Of a stretch of DNA of 64,000 bases, positions 60,377-64,000 are shown one piece after another. Origin of the DNA: XN24 sp047921395 (lineage in GTDB: Bacteria; Pseudomonadota; Gammaproteobacteria; Steroidobacterales; XN24); the NCBI GenBank assembly GCA_047921395.1, contig JBLRWH010000004.1:14273-78272 (forward strand), read 5' to 3'. The position numbers and the translations under genes are program-made. Below the pieces are notes generated by a model that saw only the letters and a list, made by a program, of their open reading frames with translations, had not been told where the DNA came from and made no database searches. Positions within the stretch are counted from its first letter, which is position 1, and each line of letters opens with the position of its first letter.

Positions 60377-60763
60377 ATGCGGAAGCGAAGGATGCGGGAC
60401 CAGGTCGGCCCCCCGGCCACGATCATCGGCCCGGGCGCCAGCCTGAATGGTGCCGTGCAGGGTGCGGGGCATTTCCTGGTTGCCGGGCGAGTCACTGGCG
60501 ATGCCGACATCGAGGGCGCGCTGACGCTTGCGGAAGGTGGCGTCTGGAAAGGCGACATCCGGGCCGACGACGTCATCCTGGCCGGCGAAATGGAAGGCCG
60601 GCTGCTGGCGCGGGGCCGCGTCGAGATCACGGCCTCCGCGCGCGTCCGGGGCCGGGTGGTGGGCAACGGGATCGCCATCTCGGCCGGTGCGGTGGTAGAG
60701 GCCGAGCTGCAGTCTCTCGGCGACGCCGGAGTCGTGAGCTTCGACGAGCGCCGCCAGACCTGA
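60377..60763 (+). CDS. Bactofilin (polymer-forming cytoskeletal protein)
   Basis: This 128-residue protein has the right-handed beta-helix pattern of bactofilins: TIIGPGASLNGAVQGAGHFL, VAGRVTGDADIEGALTLAEG, GDIRADDVILAGEMEGRLLA, RGRVEITASARVRGRVVGNG. It should self-assemble into cytoskeletal filaments near the membrane. ATG 60377 has GGAG seven bases upstream; longer readings from 60305 or 60320 are possible. The basic MRKRRMRDQ leader could aid membrane contact. Confidence 0.85.
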   Translation: MRKRRMRDQVGPPATIIGPGASLNGAVQGAGHFLVAGRVTGDADIEGALTLAEGGVWKGDIRADDVILAGEMEGRLLARGRVEITASARVRGRVVGNGIAISAGAVVEAELQSLGDAGVVSFDERRQT

Positions 60764-60865
60764 GGCCCGTCGGTATGGAAAGTCGCGCCCCGCTGTGTTT
60801 TGCTTGCGCCAAACTACAGGCACCCGCGATGCACGGGGCCGCGACAACCCGGACCCGCGTAATCG

Positions 60866-62740
60866 ATGAACCCGCCTTCAGCAGAACTTTCACTTGTGCT
60901 CGCCATCGCCGGGCTGCTGATGCTGGGGCTGGGAATCCTGTTATCGGGGCTCGGCGCCCGCCGCCTGCAGGCCGCTCGTCGACCGCGGGCCCCCGCGACG
61001 ACACCCGCCACGGCAGGCCCCGCCCCAGGGACTGACATCGAAACGAATCGCTGGACAAGCCAGTTCATCGAACAGGTGCTGGACCGCGTCCAGGACGGCG
61101 TCGTCATTTGCGATGCCCTGGGCCGGATCATCGAGGCCAACGAGGCCGCATGCCGGCTGTTCGGCCGCTCGGCTGAGGACATCGCCGGCGAGGACCTGCA
61201 CGCGCTCGCCGAGCCCACGATCTTCAACGACAGCGAAGCACTCATGACCGAGGGCAGCACGCGGGTCAGGACACCGGGTGGGGAAGCGCCTGCGGTTTCA
61301 TTCACAAGCTGTCCGCTGATCGATCCGAACCGGCCGCGCCACTGGGCCATCGTGTTCCGCAACCTGACCGACGAGCATCGTACCCAGAAGCGCATCCGCT
61401 ACCTGGCACGCTACGACGCGCTGACGCGCGTACCCAACCGGATGGATTTCCAGCATCGCCTGCAGCAGGCCATCGCGCGGGCGCGGCGCCAGGGGACACG
61501 CGCGGCTCTGCTCTACGTGGACATGGACGGCTTCAAGGACGTCAACGACCGCCTGGGCCACCCCATTGGCGACCGTGCGCTCGAGATCATGTCGCGCCGC
61601 ATCGTCGACACGATGGAGCCGGGCACCCTGGTGGGCCGGCTGGGTGGAGACGAGTTCGCCATCCTGATCGAGGGTCTCTCGGCCAATGACGATCCGCGGC
61701 CCGCGGCTGGCACGACCGTCCGGATGCTGCTGGACCGCCTCACGCAGAAGTTCCACATCGAGGGCCACGAGCTCGTGCTGACCGCAAGCATCGGCATGAC
61801 CCTGTTTCCGGACGACGCGGACAACGTCATCGACATGATCCGCAATGCCGATGCGGCCATGTATCACGCCAAGCAGAATGGCGGGAACACGTACGGGTTC
61901 TATTCGCCCGAGATGAATGCCCATGCGGTTGATCGGCTGCTGCTCAAGACCGAGCTGCGCAGCGCCATCCAGCGCAATGAGTTCGAGCTGCTCTACCAGC
62001 CCAAGATCGACCTGCGCAACGGGCGAATTACCGGCTGCGAGGCGCTGCTGCGCTGGCGCCACTCGCGCCGCGGCGACGTGCCGCCCGCGGTGTTCATTCC
62101 GCTGGCCGAGGAGAACACGCTGATCTTCGATATCGGCGAATGGGTGCTGGAGCAGGTCTGCGTCGACTTCATCGCGTGGCAGCAGCAGGTGCCCTGGCCC
62201 GGCCGCGTCTCGGTCAACCTGTCGCTCAAGCAGCTGCGCCAGGCGGATTTCGTCGCCAACATCGAAAACATCTTCATCCGTCATGAACTGACGCCGTCGT
62301 GCGTGGAGCTGGAGATCACCGAGTCGACGCTGGCAGACCCCGGGGAAAAGACGCTCCGCACGCTCGACCGGCTCTACCAGCTCGGGCTGCATCTCTCGAT
62401 CGACGATTTCGGGACCGGTTACTCGTCCCTGTCGAGCCTGCAACATTTCCCGATCGGCACACTGAAGATCGACCGGAGCTTCCTCCAGGAGGCCGGCCGT
62501 GAACACAACAGCTCGGCGATCGTCGGCGCCATCGTCGGGCTCGGCCGCAGCCTCGGCATGGACGTCGTCGCCGAGGGCATCGAGAACACGGAGCAACTCG
62601 ACCTGCTGCGGAGAATCGGCTGCACCCTCGGGCAGGGCCACCTGTTCGGCGAGCCGGTCTCGGGCGCGCGCTACCTGGAGCTGCTCCTCGCGCAGGAGCA
62701 GGGCCTCCCGGTCCACACGACGCTGTTCCGCGAGGGCTGA
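60866..62740 (+). CDS. PAS-GGDEF-EAL cyclic-di-GMP protein
   Basis: This 624-residue protein has one N-terminal membrane helix (about 8-30, LSLVLAIAGLLMLGLGILLS). A PAS domain follows (about 65-175, VQDGVVICDALGRIIEANEA), then GGDEF (about 185-350) with LVGRLGGDEFAILIEG, and EAL (about 365-615). EAL signatures are intact: CEALLRWRHSR, ELEITESTL, LSIDDFGTGYSSLSSL and VVAEGIEN. Both catalytic motifs appear functional, so it could make or degrade c-di-GMP. It follows the bactofilin gene by 102 bases. Confidence 0.93.
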   Translation: MNPPSAELSLVLAIAGLLMLGLGILLSGLGARRLQAARRPRAPATTPATAGPAPGTDIETNRWTSQFIEQVLDRVQDGVVICDALGRIIEANEAACRLFGRSAEDIAGEDLHALAEPTIFNDSEALMTEGSTRVRTPGGEAPAVSFTSCPLIDPNRPRHWAIVFRNLTDEHRTQKRIRYLARYDALTRVPNRMDFQHRLQQAIARARRQGTRAALLYVDMDGFKDVNDRLGHPIGDRALEIMSRRIVDTMEPGTLVGRLGGDEFAILIEGLSANDDPRPAAGTTVRMLLDRLTQKFHIEGHELVLTASIGMTLFPDDADNVIDMIRNADAAMYHAKQNGGNTYGFYSPEMNAHAVDRLLLKTELRSAIQRNEFELLYQPKIDLRNGRITGCEALLRWRHSRRGDVPPAVFIPLAEENTLIFDIGEWVLEQVCVDFIAWQQQVPWPGRVSVNLSLKQLRQADFVANIENIFIRHELTPSCVELEITESTLADPGEKTLRTLDRLYQLGLHLSIDDFGTGYSSLSSLQHFPIGTLKIDRSFLQEAGREHNSSAIVGAIVGLGRSLGMDVVAEGIENTEQLDLLRRIGCTLGQGHLFGEPVSGARYLELLLAQEQGLPVHTTLFREG

Positions 62741-62744
62741 CGCC

Positions 62745-63731
62745 GTGAAGGCGATGGTGCTCGAGACGCCGGGGCACCCGCTCGTCGAGCGCGACCGCCC
62801 GGCGCGCGCGCCGGGACCCGGGCAGGTGCGGGTGGCCGTGCGTGCCTGCGGCGTCTGCCGCACGGACCTGCACCTGGTGGACAACGAGCTTCCCGACATC
62901 CGCTGCCCCATCGTCCCCGGCCACGAGATCGTGGGCGAAGTGCTCGCCACAGGCGCCGGGGTGGAGCTCGCCGCGGGGATGCGTGTCGGCATCCCCTGGC
63001 TGGGCTGGAGCTGCGGGGCCTGCGCGCTCTGTCTCGCCGGGCGCGAGAACCTGTGCGACGAGGCGCGGTTCACCGGCTACCAGCTCGACGGCGGTTATGC
63101 CGAGGAAGTCGTGGCAGACGCGCGCTTCGTGTTCCCGCTCCCGGACGCCTTCGACGACCTGCACGCGGCACCGCTGCTCTGCGCCGGATTGATCGGCTAC
63201 CGTTCGCTGGTCAAGGCGGGCGACGGGCGCCGGCTCGGCCTGTACGGCTTCGGCGCCGCTGCGCACATCGTCGCCCAGGTGGCGCGCTGGCAGGGCCGTG
63301 AGGTCTATGCCTTCACCCGGCCGGGCGATGTATCCGCGCAGGAGTTCGCGCGCGCGCACGGCGCCTGCTGGGCCGGCGGCTCGGACGAGGCGCCACCGGA
63401 GCCGCCGGATGCGGCGATCCTGTTTGCGCCGGTCGGCGCGCTCCTGCCGGCCGCGCTGGCGGTGGTGCGCAAGGGCGGTATCGTGGTGTGCGGCGGGATC
63501 CACATGAGCGATATCCCGTCGTTCCCCTACGCACTGTTGTGGGGCGAGCGCACGGTGTGCTCGGTGGCCAATCTGACGCGGGCGGATGCCCGCGCCTTCC
63601 TCGCGATTGCCGCCGAGGTCCCCGTGCGGACGTCTCCGGTGGCGTACCCCCTTGCGGACGCCAATCGCGCGCTCGACGACCTGCGCAGCGGGCGGCTGTC
63701 GGGGGCCGCGGTGCTCGTCCCGGCTATTTGA
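62745..63731 (+). CDS. Zinc-dependent alcohol dehydrogenase (MDR family, AdhA-like)
   Basis: This 328-residue protein has catalytic zinc ligands in RACGVCRTDLHLVDNELP (Cys near 36) and VPGHEIVG (His-Glu near 60), the structural zinc loop CGACALCLAGRENLCDEARF (four Cys), and a Rossmann motif LGLYGFGAAAHIVAQVARWQ. It belongs to the AdhA-type "zinc-binding alcohol dehydrogenase" group, oxidising alcohols or reducing aldehydes with NAD(P). GTG 62745 (VKAMVLETPG) matches the family; it begins five bases after the GGDEF-EAL stop. An aldehyde from alkane degradation is one possible substrate. Confidence 0.9.
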   Translation: MKAMVLETPGHPLVERDRPARAPGPGQVRVAVRACGVCRTDLHLVDNELPDIRCPIVPGHEIVGEVLATGAGVELAAGMRVGIPWLGWSCGACALCLAGRENLCDEARFTGYQLDGGYAEEVVADARFVFPLPDAFDDLHAAPLLCAGLIGYRSLVKAGDGRRLGLYGFGAAAHIVAQVARWQGREVYAFTRPGDVSAQEFARAHGACWAGGSDEAPPEPPDAAILFAPVGALLPAALAVVRKGGIVVCGGIHMSDIPSFPYALLWGERTVCSVANLTRADARAFLAIAAEVPVRTSPVAYPLADANRALDDLRSGRLSGAAVLVPAI

Positions 63732-63751
63732 CGGCGCAGTGACCGCGGTCA

Positions 63752-63943
63752 GGGGCTGTCACAGGCCCGCTTCGCTCGCGACATTACAAGCTCCCTCAGC
63801 GGGCCTGTGACATCCCCCGCCCGCTGCCCCGTCCGCCATCCAAGCGCCTGGTACCGATCGAGCTTGGGTGTTGCCGGTTTCGGCGCCCCGGCCGAGGCGA
63901 ATTGACTTTGCTGGCTGTGGCGCCTCTTGGACCGGCCAGGATT
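63752..63943 (-). repeat. Dispersed repeat family 1, copy C
   Basis: Read on the minus strand this matches copy A (132-323) without gaps over 192 bases. The hairpin arms are GTCACAGGCCCGCT (63758-63771) and AGCGGGCCTGTGAC (63798-63811), a perfect 14-bp pair. The element begins 21 bases after the alcohol dehydrogenase stop. A short reading frame across it is conserved in copies A and C but broken in copy B, so it is not treated as a gene. Nothing else was seen in the remaining bases to 64000. Confidence 0.85.
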
Positions 63944-64000
63944 CGTCGCTAAGTACACCGTTTCATAAGTTCGGTCACGTATTTAGATCTCAGGCAGCCA

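Noticed and set aside
63749..63958. A 69-codon frame ending in RELVMSRAKRACDSP
   Set aside because: It lies within repeat copy C, is mirrored in copy A but frame-broken in copy B, and has no ribosome-binding site.

Overview
The window is GC-rich (roughly 65-70 % by eye), densely coded chromosomal DNA with short intergenic gaps and many ATGA/GTGA start-stop overlaps. Gene content points to a free-living gammaproteobacterium: a CrbS/MxtR-like sensor kinase next to a DUF4212 + VC_2705-type Na+ symporter, PutP, an E. coli-type GshA, FadD, and DUF2333, DUF2505, DUF6279, DUF3108 and DUF4136 proteins. No rRNA, tRNA, CRISPR array, phage gene or transposase was recognised. The lineage assignment is inference.

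Layout. 0.3-12.4 kb: an acetate/carboxylate uptake locus (SSS-fused hybrid histidine kinase; divergent DUF4212 + symporter; a cNMP/CBS/DUF294 protein coupled to a DnaQ-like exonuclease) and an SLC13 permease. 12.7-17.3 kb: a three-gene 2-oxoacid:ferredoxin oxidoreductase operon with its FAD/4Fe-4S electron-transfer protein. 17.5-26.3 kb: YbaK-type deacylase, patatin, PutP, rhomboid, GNAT, Hsp20, a secreted subtilase and an AlkB alkane monooxygenase with a divergent AraC regulator. 27.5-34.1 kb: a HemN-like radical SAM protein, an 11-heme cytochrome c fused to a membrane cytochrome b-like domain, a NapC-like cytochrome and a thioredoxin-CcdA/DsbD-like fusion, which together look like a respiratory electron-transfer module with its maturation functions. 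34.1-45.2 kb: lipoproteins, a Ser/Thr kinase-PP2C pair, isoaspartyl peptidase, Ca2+/Na+ exchanger, glutathione synthesis and use (GshA, GST), and DUF proteins. 45.2-52.4 kb: SDRs, threonine synthase, a GDPD phosphodiesterase, an MsbA-like exporter, and a coupled operon carrying the remnant of a saccharopine-dehydrogenase-like gene. 52.5-59.3 kb: a lipid catabolism block (histidine phosphatase, acyl-CoA dehydrogenase, APH-type kinase, SDR, FadD). 59.4-63.7 kb: DUF6279 lipoprotein, bactofilin, PAS-GGDEF-EAL protein and zinc alcohol dehydrogenase.

Three unrelated dispersed repeat families lie between genes. Family 1 has a GTCACAGGCCCGCT palindromic core and three copies, two of them near the window ends in opposite orientation. 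Family 2 has nested GGGGACACTGCT hairpins and two copies. Family 3 is a short purine-rich CGCGGAGACGCAGAG-type repeat with three units. The most notable functional groupings are the multiheme cytochrome block and the unfused bacterial counterpart of eukaryotic ACAD10/11 (acyl-CoA dehydrogenase plus APH kinase). Starts were chosen from ribosome-binding sites, gene overlaps and family N-termini; all functions are by motif reading, not by database search.
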